From Hyphomicrobiales bacterium (GTDB taxonomy: Bacteria > Pseudomonadota > Alphaproteobacteria > Rhizobiales > Rhizobiaceae), in NCBI GenBank assembly GCA_900466575.1, contig UBMP01000008.1, positions 286,605-332,975 of the forward strand: a stretch of DNA of 46,371 nucleotides. The letters run 5' to 3'. Position numbers and translations under genes: made by a program. The notes below the pieces were generated by a model. That model was given only the letters and a program-made list of their open reading frames with translations. It was not told the DNA's origin and did no database searches. Shown one piece after another: positions 9,149-17,956 of the stretch (positions within the stretch are counted from its first letter, which is position 1; each line of letters opens with the position of its first letter).

Positions 9149-9174
9149 TCCGATTTTCTCTCGCGTCAGATGGA

Positions 9175-9591
9175 TCAGCCAGCGGTCTGGATCACCGGGC
9201 TTGTGCCCGGATAGGCCGGGACGCCTTCGGGGATATCATAATAGTCGCCCTTGTCGGCGCAATAGATATGCTGGTCGATGACGAGCCCTGTGTCGCCGTC
9301 GAACGTGCCTGCCCCGATGGAGGTGTAATCGAGGCTTTCCATCTTCCAGAACAGGAAGGAGCCACAGGTCTTGCAGAAGCCGCGCCGGATGCCGCGCGTG
9401 GCGCTATACCAGGCGACATTGCCCTCTCCCTCGACGGTCAGATCGAGGTCCGGCACATTGGTGGCCGCCCAGTAGTGGCCCGACTGCTTGCGGCATTGCG
9501 AGCAGTGGCAGGCGACGACGGCACGCAAGGTTCCCCGTGTCTTGAAGCGCACCGCGCCGCAGAGGCATCCGCCTTCATGTGTCTCGCTCAT
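9175..9591 (-). CDS. GFA-family (CENP-V/GFA domain) zinc protein
   Basis: A 138-residue protein of the glutathione-dependent formaldehyde-activating enzyme family. Zinc ligands are visible: Cys9 and Cys11 (GGCLCGAVRF), Cys28, Cys30 and Cys33 (CHCSQCRKQSG), and Cys73 and Cys76 (GFCKTCGSFLFW). The fold can bind a structural zinc and a second labile metal. Substrate is unknown for most members, and the formaldehyde role is doubtful. Two adjacent ATGs (9594, 9591) follow GGAGG; the second has the better spacing. It lies downstream of the DAHP synthase on the same strand. Confidence 0.88.
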   Translation of the reverse strand: MSETHEGGCLCGAVRFKTRGTLRAVVACHCSQCRKQSGHYWAATNVPDLDLTVEGEGNVAWYSATRGIRRGFCKTCGSFLFWKMESLDYTSIGAGTFDGDTGLVIDQHIYCADKGDYYDIPEGVPAYPGTSPVIQTAG

Positions 9592-9689
9592 CATTGTCCC
9601 TCCCCGGAAACAGAAAATCCGAAAGCAAGCTTTACGCATTGCTCCCGGATCATCAAATTCAAAACGCTCAAGCTAAGCGTCAGACTAAA

Positions 9690-11066
9690 TCAGCCATTTG
9701 CCGCCAGCGCACGCTTCTCGTCGTGGCTCTGCTTCATCCGTTCGGCGAGCAGGAAGGCCAGTTCCAGCGCCTGGTCGGCGTTGAGGCGCGGGTCGCAATG
9801 CGTGTGGTAGCGGTCGCCGAGATCCGTGCCGGTGAGCGCGCGGGCGCCGCCCGTGCATTCCGTCACGTCCTTGCCGGTCATCTCGATATGGATGCCGCCC
9901 GGATGCGTGCCTTCGGAGCGATGGATCTGGAAGAAGCTTTCGACTTCCGACAGGATGCGCTCGAAGGGACGCGTCTTGTAGTTGTTGAGCGTGATCGTGT
10001 TGCCATGCATCGGATCGCAGGACCAGACGACCTTCTTGCCTTCCTTCTCCACAGCGCGGATGAGGCGCGGCAGATGCTCGGCGATCTTGTCGTGGCCGAA
10101 GCGGCAGATCAGCGTCAGGCGGCCGGCTTCGTTGGCCGGGTTGAGCAGATCGATCAGCTCGATCAGGCCTTCAGCGCTCAGCGACGGACCGCACTTGAGG
10201 CCGATCGGGTTCTTGATGCCGCGGCAGTACTCGACATGCGCATGATCGGGCTGACGCGTACGGTCGCCGATCCAGATCATGTGGCCGGAAGTCGCGTACC
10301 AGTCACCGGAGGTCGAGTCGACGCGGGTCAGTGCCTGCTCGTAGCCGAGAAGCAGGGCTTCGTGGCTGGTGAAGAAATCGGTTTCGCGCAGCGAACGGTT
10401 GTTGTCCGCGTCGATGCCGATGGCGCGCATGAAGTCCATCGTTTCGGAAATGCGCTCGGCGAGCTTGCGGTAGCGCTCGCCCTGCGGCGATTCCTTGACG
10501 AAGCCGAGCATCCACTGGTGCACGTTGTCCAGGTTGGCATAGCCGCCCATGGCGAAGGCGCGCAGCAGGTTCAGCGTCGCGGCAGACTGGCGGTAAGCCA
10601 TGATCTGGCGTTCCGGGTTCGGAATGCGGGCTTCCTCGGTGAATTCGATGCCGTTGATGATGTCGCCACGATAGCTCGGCAGCTCGACATCGCCCTGGCG
10701 CTCGATATTGGACGAGCGGGGCTTGGCGAACTGACCGGCAATGCGGCCGACCTTGACGACCGGCATCTGCGCGCCGAAGGTCAGGACAACGGCCATCTGC
10801 AGGAAGGCGCGGAAGAAGTCGCGGATGTTGTCCGCGCCATGTTCGGCAAAGCTCTCGGCGCAATCGCCGCCCTGCAGCAGGAAGCTGTCGCCATTGGCAA
10901 CGCTGGCGAGCGCCGTCTTCAGACGACGGGCCTCACCGGCGAAGACCAGCGGCGGATAGGTGGCAAGGCGCTCTTCCGTCGATGCAAGCGCTGCTGCATC
11001 CGGATAATCGGGCACCTGCTGAATAGGCTTCTGCCTCCAGCTCGACGGGCTCCAGTTCCTGGTCAT
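9690..11066 (-). CDS. class II 3-deoxy-7-phosphoheptulonate (DAHP) synthase
   Basis: First step of the shikimate pathway: phosphoenolpyruvate plus erythrose 4-phosphate gives DAHP. The 458-residue protein is the plant-like class II form, with [20 protein letters not shown] at the start, metal-ligand Cys69 in [40 protein letters not shown] and [15 protein letters not shown]. The ATG at 11066 fits the normal start; an in-frame GTG lies three codons earlier. Regulation by aromatic amino acids is common but cannot be read here. Often called aroF or aroG; I leave the symbol open. Confidence 0.95.
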   Translation of the reverse strand: MTRNWSPSSWRQKPIQQVPDYPDAAALASTEERLATYPPLVFAGEARRLKTALASVANGDSFLLQGGDCAESFAEHGADNIRDFFRAFLQMAVVLTFGAQMPVVKVGRIAGQFAKPRSSNIERQGDVELPSYRGDIINGIEFTEEARIPNPERQIMAYRQSAATLNLLRAFAMGGYANLDNVHQWMLGFVKESPQGERYRKLAERISETMDFMRAIGIDADNNRSLRETDFFTSHEALLLGYEQALTRVDSTSGDWYATSGHMIWIGDRTRQPDHAHVEYCRGIKNPIGLKCGPSLSAEGLIELIDLLNPANEAGRLTLICRFGHDKIAEHLPRLIRAVEKEGKKVVWSCDPMHGNTITLNNYKTRPFERILSEVESFFQIHRSEGTHPGGIHIEMTGKDVTECTGGARALTGTDLGDRYHTHCDPRLNADQALELAFLLAERMKQSHDEKRALAANG

Positions 11067-11192
11067 TTCACTCACCCTTCCCTCGCGGCTTTCGTTCTAC
11101 TTGCGCAGACTGCCGCAAATTACGATTTTCGGCGGCTTATACCCGCAGATTAAGGTTTTGCAAAGGATCACGGTACGCGAATTGTGATAGCT

Positions 11193-11210
11193 GTGGCGCG
11201 TTTGCGCCAC
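11193..11210 (-). terminator. hairpin after gor
   Basis: GTGGCGC and GCGCCAC pair around a 4-base loop, starting 8 bases past the gor stop. No T-run follows on the minus strand, so it is a weak candidate. The rest of the 151-base gap 11067-11217 is the upstream region of the DAHP synthase, where I see no clear promoter. Confidence 0.35.
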
Positions 11211-11217
11211 GCCTTCT

Positions 11218-12603
11218 TCACACCCGCTCGCCGTTCTTCAACCGATAGCTCGGCGTATACATCGTCACGAGCTCCTCCGCCGCGGTCGGATGCACGGCCA
11301 TCGTCCGGTCGAAATCGTCCTTCGTGCAGCCGGCCTTGAGCGTGATGCCGAGAAGCTGCGCCATTTCGCCGGCCTCGTGACCGAGGATATGGGCACCCAC
11401 GACCTTGCGGTCGGCGGCGTTGACGATGAGCTTCATCAGCATCTTTTCCGAGCGGCCGGACAGCGTCGCCTTCATCGGGCGGAATTCGGCACGATAGACT
11501 TCGAGGTCCGGGTACTTCTTGCCTGCATCCTCTTCCGAAAGGCCGACGGTGCCGATCTCGGGCTGTGAGAAGACCGCCGTCGGGATCAGGTCGTGATCCG
11601 GAGAGGTCGGATTGCCCTTGTACTCGGTCTCAATGAAGCACATGGCCTCGTGGATGGCCACCGGCGTCAGTTGTACCCGGTCGGTGACGTCGCCCAGCGC
11701 GAAAATCGAGGGGACATTGGTGCGCGAATAGTCATCGACGATGATCGCGCCCTTGTGGTCCACCGCCACGCCTGCCTTTTCGAGGCCAAGGCCTTCCGTG
11801 TAGGGATCGCGACCGAGCGCCAGCATGACCAGGCCGACATTCAGGTCGCCGTGGCTCTTGGTGTGGGCCACGAAGCCATCAGGCGTCTTCGTCACTTCCT
11901 GAATGACATCGTGGCAGAGGACCTTGATGCCCTTGGCTTCCATCGCGTTGTGAACGCCGCGGCGCAGGTCGTGATCGAAGCGGGAGAGGATTTCCGCGCC
12001 GCGATAGATGAGCGTTACGTCCACACCGAGGCCGTGGAAGATGTTGGCGAACTCAACCGCGATATAGCCGCCGCCGGCGATCAGGATCGACTTCGGCAGT
12101 TCGTCCAGATGGAAGGCCTCGTTGGAGGAGATGCAGAACTCATGTCCCTTCAGCGCGACATGCGGGTTCGGGCGACCGCCAACGGCGATGACGATGCGCT
12201 CGGCGGTCACGGTCTTGCCGGTCTTGACGATCTTGACCGTATGCGCGTCGACCAGTTCGGCGCGGCTGTCGATCTGCTCGGCCTTGGCATTTTCCAAGCC
12301 CTTGCGATAGAGCCCTTCGAGGCGTGATATCTCCTTGTCCTTCGCGGCGACCAGCGCCTTCCAGTCGAACGTGCTTTCGCCGACCGTCCAGCCGAAGCCG
12401 GCGGCATCTTCGAAATGTTCGGGGAACTGCGAGGCATAGACGAAGAGCTTCTTCGGCACGCAGCCGCGGATCACGCAGGTTCCGCCGAAGCGATACTCTT
12501 CGGCGATCGCGACCTTCTTGCCGAGGCTCGCTGCGACGCGGGCCGAGCGGACGCCGCCGGAACCGCCGCCAATGACAAAGAGGTCGTAGTCGTAGTTGGA
12601 CAC
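11218..12603 (-). CDS. gor: glutathione-disulfide reductase
   Basis: FAD enzyme that reduces oxidised glutathione with NADPH in the cytoplasm. The 461-residue chain has the FAD motif GGGSGG at 12-17, the redox pair Cys43-Cys48 in GGTCVIRGCVPKK, the NAD(P) loop GGGYIAVEFANIF and the interface histidine in VHPTAAEELVTMY. IYRGAEILSRFDHDLR after the second GXGXXG is consistent with NADPH preference. The GTG at 12603 has AGGAGA upstream and gives the normal beginning. The order rpiA, DUF2059 gene, gor on one strand is common in rhizobia, but a terminator separates gor from the DUF2059 gene. Confidence 0.95.
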   Translation of the reverse strand: MSNYDYDLFVIGGGSGGVRSARVAASLGKKVAIAEEYRFGGTCVIRGCVPKKLFVYASQFPEHFEDAAGFGWTVGESTFDWKALVAAKDKEISRLEGLYRKGLENAKAEQIDSRAELVDAHTVKIVKTGKTVTAERIVIAVGGRPNPHVALKGHEFCISSNEAFHLDELPKSILIAGGGYIAVEFANIFHGLGVDVTLIYRGAEILSRFDHDLRRGVHNAMEAKGIKVLCHDVIQEVTKTPDGFVAHTKSHGDLNVGLVMLALGRDPYTEGLGLEKAGVAVDHKGAIIVDDYSRTNVPSIFALGDVTDRVQLTPVAIHEAMCFIETEYKGNPTSPDHDLIPTAVFSQPEIGTVGLSEEDAGKKYPDLEVYRAEFRPMKATLSGRSEKMLMKLIVNAADRKVVGAHILGHEAGEMAQLLGITLKAGCTKDDFDRTMAVHPTAAEELVTMYTPSYRLKNGERV

Positions 12604-12733
12604 GTGATGTCTCCTGGAGAGGGCCGCGGGCCGGGCCGAAGCGAGAGGAAGATGATCCCTGTCATTTGGGACGATTTGATCGCCTTTGCAAGCCATGCCT
12701 CAAAGGACAACGATGACCACAGCGTCAAACAGA

Positions 12734-12758
12734 AAGAGCCCGGACTGGCCGGGCTCTT
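12734..12758 (-). terminator. intrinsic terminator of the DUF2059 gene
   Basis: AAGAGCCCGG and CCGGGCTCTT form a perfect 10-bp stem with a 5-base loop, 19 bases after the DUF2059 stop, and the minus strand continues with a T-rich TCTGTTTG. gor therefore probably has its own promoter in 12604-12733. Confidence 0.75.
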
Positions 12759-12777
12759 CAAAGACTTTGGGGACTGC

Positions 12778-13491
12778 TTACTGCTGCTGGGCCGGAGCCG
12801 GAGCCTTCAGGGCGGGCGCCTTTTCCTTCTGGGCAGGCTTCTGGGCCGGAGCCTTTTCCTTTTGCGCCGGAGCTTTTTCGGCAGGAGCCTTGGCAGCCGC
12901 ATCACCGGCAGCGGCCGGTGCAGCATCGCTCTGCGGCTGAACAGCTTCAGCCGGCAGCGGAGCCGGTGCCTGGCCGGCCTTGATCTTGTCGCCGATCATC
13001 TTTTCCAGCTTGTCGCCCGAGCTCTTCGAAAGGTCGCGCTGGATGCCGGCGCTCCAGATGTCGGCAGCCTTGAAGAGTTCGCGGTTAGCAAGCGGAACGT
13101 CCTTCAAGAACTTCTTGCCGACGTCGGAACTGAAGAAGTTGGCGATCGTGTTCAGTTCGTCCGTGGTGAAGGTCTTGGCGTAGATGGTCGCTGCTTCCTT
13201 CTCCAGGTCGCCGCGACGGCCGGCCAGCGCCAGAGCGTCATCGTCGACGGTGGACGAGATGATGTCCTGGTAGTTCGGGGAGGCCTGGATGAAGTTTGCC
13301 TTCAGCTGCTCGGCGATGTTGGGCAGGATCGAGTCGAAGGGAACGGTCGCGCCGGTTGCCTTGATGGCGGCATAGGCGGCCTTGAGTTGCTCGTCCGTGA
13401 CTTCCGCGGCCTTGGAAACACTTGCGAACCCGAATCCCGTTACAATCAGGGCGGCGGCCGCAACGCGGCCGAAAGCTGCAAACTTCAACAT
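12778..13491 (-). CDS. exported DUF2059-domain protein with Lys/Pro/Ala-rich tail
   Basis: A 237-residue protein with a signal peptide (hydrophobic part FGRVAAAALIVTGFGFA, cut likely after SKA near residue 28). A helical DUF2059 region follows (about 30-165), with FTTDELNTIANFFSSDVGKKFL characteristic. After residue 175 comes a low-complexity tail of about 60 residues with repeated KAPAEKAPAQKEKAPAQKP units. Function is unknown; it is presumably periplasmic. The ATG at 13491 is chosen because it starts the signal peptide and has GGGAG upstream. It lies 89 bases downstream of rpiA and may share its transcript. Confidence 0.85.
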   Translation of the reverse strand: MLKFAAFGRVAAAALIVTGFGFASVSKAAEVTDEQLKAAYAAIKATGATVPFDSILPNIAEQLKANFIQASPNYQDIISSTVDDDALALAGRRGDLEKEAATIYAKTFTTDELNTIANFFSSDVGKKFLKDVPLANRELFKAADIWSAGIQRDLSKSSGDKLEKMIGDKIKAGQAPAPLPAEAVQPQSDAAPAAAGDAAAKAPAEKAPAQKEKAPAQKPAQKEKAPALKAPAPAQQQ

Positions 13492-13580
13492 GTAGCTGGT
13501 AACTCCCGTTATTCTCTTGAGCGCTACAAGCGCCCTGTCTCGTTGTTTTACGCAATTCCAGACGTGCAACCGTTGCCCGC

Positions 13581-14285
13581 TTAAGCTGGAATTGCTCTTG
13601 TCAGCACTCGGGCGCCCGCCGGTCCGGCGATGACGGCAGCCGATGCCAGATTGATGAACAGTCCATGTTCGACCACACCCGGAATCGCATGCAGCCTGTT
13701 GGAAAGGGCCTCTGCATCAGGAATACGGCCAAATGATGCGTCGAGAATGTAATGTCCACCGTCGGTCATGAAGGTTTCCTTCAAAGCGCCGCGGAGGACG
13801 ATGTCGCCGGAAAGCCCCAAAGCAGAGGCGGCCTTTTCAACTGCGATGCGCGTTGCCGCCAAGCCGAACGGATTGACCTCGATTGGCAACGGGAACTTAC
13901 CCAGGGTTTCGACAACCTTCGTCTCGTCAGCAATTACGATCATGCGGTGCGACGCAGCCGCCACGATTTTTTCGCGAAGCAAGGCACCGCCGCCGCCCTT
14001 GATCAGACGAAGCTGGCTATCGACTTCGTCCGCGCCGTCGATGGTCAGGTCGAGTTCGGGCAATTCCTCAAGCGACTTGAGCGGCACCCCGAGTTCCAAG
14101 CAAAGCCGTGCCGTCCGCTCGGAGGTCGGCACGCCTTCGATCCGGAAACCGTCAGCCACCTTTTCGGCAAGAAGACGGACGAATTCTTCCGCCGTGGACC
14201 CCGTTCCGATGCCAAGCCGCATCCCGTCTTCGACATAGGCGAGCGCTGCTTCGGCAGCCTTGATCTTCATCTGGCGGGCGTCCAT
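13581..14285 (-). CDS. rpiA: ribose-5-phosphate isomerase A
   Basis: Interconverts ribose 5-phosphate and ribulose 5-phosphate in the pentose phosphate pathway. The 234-residue product has the family's [15 protein letters not shown] (about 25-39), the [11 protein letters not shown] segment with catalytic aspartates and [12 protein letters not shown] with the active-site lysine and glutamate. It is slightly longer than the E. coli enzyme (219). It is divergent from gph, with both starts facing a 169-base region. Confidence 0.96.
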   Translation of the reverse strand: MDARQMKIKAAEAALAYVEDGMRLGIGTGSTAEEFVRLLAEKVADGFRIEGVPTSERTARLCLELGVPLKSLEELPELDLTIDGADEVDSQLRLIKGGGGALLREKIVAAASHRMIVIADETKVVETLGKFPLPIEVNPFGLAATRIAVEKAASALGLSGDIVLRGALKETFMTDGGHYILDASFGRIPDAEALSNRLHAIPGVVEHGLFINLASAAVIAGPAGARVLTRAIPA

Positions 14286-14330
14286 GCGCCGAGAACTCCT
14301 GAATTCCTTGGAATGAAGGGGCTTTTACAC

Positions 14331-14342
14331 GGGCTCGAGCCC
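14331..14342. promoter_or_regulatory. 12-bp perfect palindrome between rpiA and gph
   Basis: GGGCTCGAGCCC lies 46 bases before the rpiA start and about 110 before gph. It may be a protein-binding site in a divergent promoter region; GC-rich chance palindromes are not rare here. Confidence 0.25.
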
Positions 14343-14454
14343 AAACGGAAGTCCAAATCCAAACATCGTTAAGACGTTTCCCTGTGGATCAAACGGGCTT
14401 GCGGGCAGCGCCGGGCCGCTCTATCGAAACCTTGCCACATTGGGAGCCAACAGC

Positions 14455-15132
14455 ATGACGTCCAGACCAACCGTAGTCTTCGATCTCGACGGAACCCTCG
14501 TCGATACCGCGCCGGACCTGATGGCCGGATTGAACCACGTGCTGGCGGTCGATGGAATCGAGCCGGTGCACTATGAGGACATGACCTTTCTGGTCGGGCA
14601 AGGCGCGCGCGCCATGATCGAGCGCGGCTTCAAGCTGCGTGGCCGCCCGCTTCGCGACGAGCGACTTGCCGAGCTTCTGGACATCTTTATCCGGCATTAT
14701 CTGGACGGCATGCCTGGCGAGAGCCTTCCTTACGCGGGGGTCGTGCAGTCGCTCGAGGCCTTGAAGGCGGAAGGGTTCCGGCTTGCTGTCTGCACCAACA
14801 AGCTTGAGAAGCTGGCGCTTCCGCTGCTCGGCGGCCTGAAGCTGGACTCCTATTTCGATGCCATCGCGGGCGGGGACACATTCCCGGCGCGCAAACCCGA
14901 TGCCGCCCATATCTTGAAGACAATCGAGCGCGCAGGCGGCGATGCGGCAAGCAGCATCATGGTGGGCGACAGCGTCAACGACATTCTCGCCGCACAGAAC
15001 GCCGGCATCCCCTCGGTGGCGGTTCCCTTCGGCTATTCCGACGTGCCGGTCGAAACGCTGAACCCTACCCGCATCATCGGCCATTTCGACGAACTCACAC
15101 CCGATTTCGTCCGCAGCCTTCTCGCCAACTAG
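14455..15132 (+). CDS. gph: phosphoglycolate phosphatase, HAD family
   Basis: A 225-residue HAD-superfamily phosphatase that removes phosphate from 2-phosphoglycolate formed by DNA repair or oxygenation reactions. Motif I is VFDLDGTLVDT with nucleophile Asp10 and Asp12; the cap region follows, then motif II VCTNK, the motif III lysine in GRKPD-like ARKPDAAH, and motif IV MVGDSVNDILAA. The ATG at 14455 has GGGAG 8 bases upstream. The Gph assignment follows from overall similarity; related sugar phosphatases are possible. The small hairpin CGGCC-CGAA-GGCCG just after the stop (15137-15150) has no T-run. Confidence 0.88.
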   Translation: MTSRPTVVFDLDGTLVDTAPDLMAGLNHVLAVDGIEPVHYEDMTFLVGQGARAMIERGFKLRGRPLRDERLAELLDIFIRHYLDGMPGESLPYAGVVQSLEALKAEGFRLAVCTNKLEKLALPLLGGLKLDSYFDAIAGGDTFPARKPDAAHILKTIERAGGDAASSIMVGDSVNDILAAQNAGIPSVAVPFGYSDVPVETLNPTRIIGHFDELTPDFVRSLLAN

Positions 15133-15148
15133 AAAACGGCCCGAAGGC

Positions 15149-15235
15149 CGCCGCGTTGCCACCCGATACGACAAGCTTGCCGCCAACTTCCTGCCCGCGG
15201 TGGCTCTCGCCACTGCCATCGCCTTCTGTTGCTGA
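15149..15235 (+). pseudogene. C-terminal remnant of an IS5-type transposase
   Basis: Read from 15149, the frame gives RRVATRYDKLAANFLPAV followed by ALATAIAFCC and a TGA at 15233. The RRVATRYDK...FL.A..LA.. pattern is the well-known C-terminal tail of IS5-superfamily DDE transposases. Only about 28 codons remain, with no start codon, upstream catalytic domain or visible terminal inverted repeat, so this is a scar of an old insertion. It ends about 20 bases before the VOC gene, whose codon use differs from its neighbours, so the scar may mark the edge of an acquired segment. Confidence 0.7.
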
Positions 15236-15255
15236 TCACACATTCGGAGAGACTC

Positions 15256-15738
15256 GTGATTGAGAACTCGGATTTCATCGTGCGTCGCGCCGACCATGTC
15301 GGCTTCTCCGTTGGCTCGCTGGACTTAGCCCTTCGCTTCTGGGTCGAAGGATTGGGTGGGCAGCTGGTTCGGGTCGGCGATATGGGCGGGGAATTCCTTG
15401 GGGAGGTGACCGGGGCTCACGGGGCATCCGTCCGCATGGCCATTGTATCCCTGGCAGGGCAGATGATTGAACTACTGGAGTATCGTGGTGTCGACTTACA
15501 ACACCGAGCGTCCAGGCCCTTCGATCCGGGATTTGCTCATCTAGCTCTTATCGTGGACGACCTAGACAAGGTTCTGGCACGGATTGCAGCCTACGAATGG
15601 AGGCCACAAGGAAAGCCGCAGGTAATCCCTGGCGGTTCCCGAGCAGGAACGACGGTGATCTATGCCGTCGGCCCCGATGGCGCGACGATCGAGTTCATGC
15701 AACCGCCAGAGGCGACCAAAAATTGCAACGCAGATTGA
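15256..15738 (+). CDS. VOC-family (glyoxalase/bleomycin resistance-like) protein
   Basis: A 160-residue two-module vicinal-oxygen-chelate protein. Likely metal ligands are His14 (ADHVGFSV), Glu72 (MIELLEY), His95 (FAHLALIV) and Glu146 (ATIEFMQPPE), matching a methylmalonyl-CoA epimerase or glyoxalase-like site; the substrate is unknown. A GTG start at 15256 has GGAG 6-10 bases upstream and is preferred over an upstream TTG. Codons such as CTA, TTA and GGA are more frequent than in flanking genes, and a transposase remnant lies just upstream, which suggests horizontal transfer. Confidence 0.78.
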   Translation: MIENSDFIVRRADHVGFSVGSLDLALRFWVEGLGGQLVRVGDMGGEFLGEVTGAHGASVRMAIVSLAGQMIELLEYRGVDLQHRASRPFDPGFAHLALIVDDLDKVLARIAAYEWRPQGKPQVIPGGSRAGTTVIYAVGPDGATIEFMQPPEATKNCNAD

Positions 15739-15772
15739 GTCTGGCCCCTGGCGAGTCATCAGCCTTGGTGCA

Positions 15773-17671
15773 TCAGCTCTGCGCGCGAGCCTTGCTGGTC
15801 GCATCCATGGCGCGCTGCAGATACGTGTCTCGGCCATAGACGTCATCGAAGAACTGCACCTTGCCATCGGCATCCGGCCAGGCGGTGAAATACGCCACAT
15901 AGACCGGTATCTTCGTGGGGACCGGCACCGACATGTTCTTACCCGTGGCGATATCCGAAGCCACCTTGTCCTTGTCGACGCCGAGAACCGCGGCAGCCAT
16001 CGCGCGCGGGTCGGCGAGACGGACGCAGCCGTGGCTCAGCGCCCGCATGTCGCGTGCGAAGAAGGATTTCTGCGGCGTGTCGTGCATGTAGATCGAGAAC
16101 TTGTTCGGGAACAGGATCTTCAGCTGGCCGAGCGCATTGGCGTTACCCGGGGGCTGACGCACGTCGACATCGGGGTTGCGGCCCCAGTCGAGGCTCGACG
16201 ACGAGACGACCTTTCCGCGAACGCTGACTTCATAGCCCATGCGGTCGAGATAGGACGGGTCCTGGCGCAGCTTCGGCATCATCTCGTTGACGATGATCGA
16301 GCGCGGCACGCCCCAATAGGGGTTGAACTCGACGGTCTGGATCTGGTCCTGGAAGAAATTGGTCTGGTGGTTGACGCCACCGACGACGACCTTCATCGCC
16401 AGCTGCTGCTTGTTGTCGTTATAGTAGTAGGCCATGAAGGCCGGCTGGTTGATGAAGACCCGGCGGCTGCCGAGATCGTTCGGGAGCCAGCGCAGCTGCT
16501 CCATCGCGTAGATGATCTTGTTGAGCTTGTTGTCGGCGCTCTCGACACCACCCTGCAGCGCACGGATCGTGCCCTTGCCGATGATGCCATCCGGCGACAT
16601 GCCCTTTTCCTTCTGGAAGGCCTTCACGACATCGACCAGTTCGGGCGTGTAGTCTGGGCCGCCGGTATAGGATTCGAGCGCCATGGCATTCTCGGCCTTC
16701 AGGCTGTCGGATCCGTTGCGCTTGATCAGTTCGATGATCTTGGAGAGTTCCGGATTGCTGCCGCCCGGACGCAGAAGCGAGGTCAGGTTAACCTCGATCC
16801 GCGGCGGCTGATCGGTGCTCTGCGTCTGCGCACCATTGAGCCGGGCGAGCTCGGCCTTCAGCGCCTGGAACTGCGGGCTGGAGGGGTCGCGGCTTGCGAG
16901 ATAAGCGGAAACGTCGGGGCTACGCTGCAGGATGGCCAGCGAACCCTTGAGGTTCACGTCCTTGCGCTTGAAGGAATAATAGTCGGAAATGCGGTTCGGA
17001 TCGATGCGACCGCGAACATCGTCCTGGATGAAGGTCAGAACCGCCTTGGTCATTTCCAGCTCGAACGCCATCAGCTTCTGGCGGTCGGCGGCGGCATCGC
17101 CGGACACGACGGGTTCCTCGACCTTGTAATCACCCGGGTTAAGGCCAACTTCACCGGCCTTGCTCAGAGCCGAGATCGCGGCGCGGGCACGGTCGTTGAT
17201 GCCATCGGCGGTGATCCACAGATAGGTGTCGCCGTTCGCATAGAAGGATTCCATGGCGGAGGCGACGCTGTCCTCGGCGCGCACGGACACCGTGACCGGA
17301 GCGAGCGGCGCAGATGCGATATCGTTCGAGACGGACGCGGTGACGATCGGGCCGGCAAATGCCGGAACCTTCACAAGGCGCTCTGCCTCCGGCTTGTAGG
17401 TGAAATATTGCGACTTCTTGACCGTCGGCAGCGGGTCCGGGTCGGAGGCGTCGAAATCGGCCGGCACCCTGGCGGTCCCTGCCCGTGCTCCATTGCCTAC
17501 CGGCGCTCCACCGACCGGGCCCTCCAGCGTTGCCCCACGGCGGTCGTAGCGGGGCTGGTCGCCGAACAAAATGTCGAAGAGCGACCGCTGTGCGAAGGCG
17601 CCCGAGGTCTGCGCGGCAAAAACCACTCCCGTGACAGCGGCGAGCAAAGCGGCTTTGGAGGTCATTTTCAT
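15773..17671 (-). CDS. L,D-transpeptidase (YkuD domain) with peptidoglycan-binding domain
   Basis: A large (632 residues) periplasmic L,D-transpeptidase of the YcbB (LdtD) type, which makes 3-3 cross-links in peptidoglycan or anchors proteins to it. A signal peptide ends near AFA (residue 27). A helical N-terminal region follows, then a peptidoglycan-binding module near 344-372 (VVKAFQKEKGMSPDGIIG), then the YkuD domain from about 420 with the active site SHGCVRL: Cys549 and His547. Rhizobiales grow from one pole using mainly L,D-cross-links, so many such enzymes are expected. A CtrA-type box lies in its upstream region. An ATG two codons inside is an alternative start. Confidence 0.92.
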   Translation of the reverse strand: MKMTSKAALLAAVTGVVFAAQTSGAFAQRSLFDILFGDQPRYDRRGATLEGPVGGAPVGNGARAGTARVPADFDASDPDPLPTVKKSQYFTYKPEAERLVKVPAFAGPIVTASVSNDIASAPLAPVTVSVRAEDSVASAMESFYANGDTYLWITADGINDRARAAISALSKAGEVGLNPGDYKVEEPVVSGDAAADRQKLMAFELEMTKAVLTFIQDDVRGRIDPNRISDYYSFKRKDVNLKGSLAILQRSPDVSAYLASRDPSSPQFQALKAELARLNGAQTQSTDQPPRIEVNLTSLLRPGGSNPELSKIIELIKRNGSDSLKAENAMALESYTGGPDYTPELVDVVKAFQKEKGMSPDGIIGKGTIRALQGGVESADNKLNKIIYAMEQLRWLPNDLGSRRVFINQPAFMAYYYNDNKQQLAMKVVVGGVNHQTNFFQDQIQTVEFNPYWGVPRSIIVNEMMPKLRQDPSYLDRMGYEVSVRGKVVSSSSLDWGRNPDVDVRQPPGNANALGQLKILFPNKFSIYMHDTPQKSFFARDMRALSHGCVRLADPRAMAAAVLGVDKDKVASDIATGKNMSVPVPTKIPVYVAYFTAWPDADGKVQFFDDVYGRDTYLQRAMDATSKARAQS

Positions 17672-17855
17672 ATCAGACTGTGTCCCTCGGCCCTTCGGAC
17701 CGGATGAAATTCGATATTCGGAATGCGTTGGGGTTGATCCACTGCTAGCCGAACGAATGGATTACGGCCATAGGCGCCCGGACATTCCCTTGCACATTAA
17801 ACATAGGGATTACGTCCGTTTTTGAGCGGCCTGAAGTGCCTAAATACTTGTTAAA

Positions 17856-17879
17856 ATTATAGGCTTAATTTTTGCTTAA
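17856..17879 (-). promoter_or_regulatory. CtrA box and -10 element of the L,D-transpeptidase gene
   Basis: TTAA-N7-TTAA (17865-17879) is the full consensus of the cell-cycle regulator CtrA. On the minus strand a perfect TATAAT (17861-17856) follows 3 bases later, so the box covers the -35 position, as at CtrA-activated promoters. The predicted transcript would start near 17849 with a leader of about 178 bases. A GANTC site (GAATC, 17912-17916) for the CcrM methylase is also nearby. The remainder of 17672-17956 shows no gene. Confidence 0.55.
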
Positions 17880-17956
17880 GAAATGGAGGCCCCCGCAGGG
17901 GAGAAAGGACCGAATCGTTTTTTTTCGCGCTGTGGCAGTTTGAGCACGGGCTTTTT

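Noticed and set aside
15662-17707. 681-codon plus-strand frame over the L,D-transpeptidase
   Set aside because: Mirror frame of a gene with signal peptide and SHGCVRL site; no recognisable domains.
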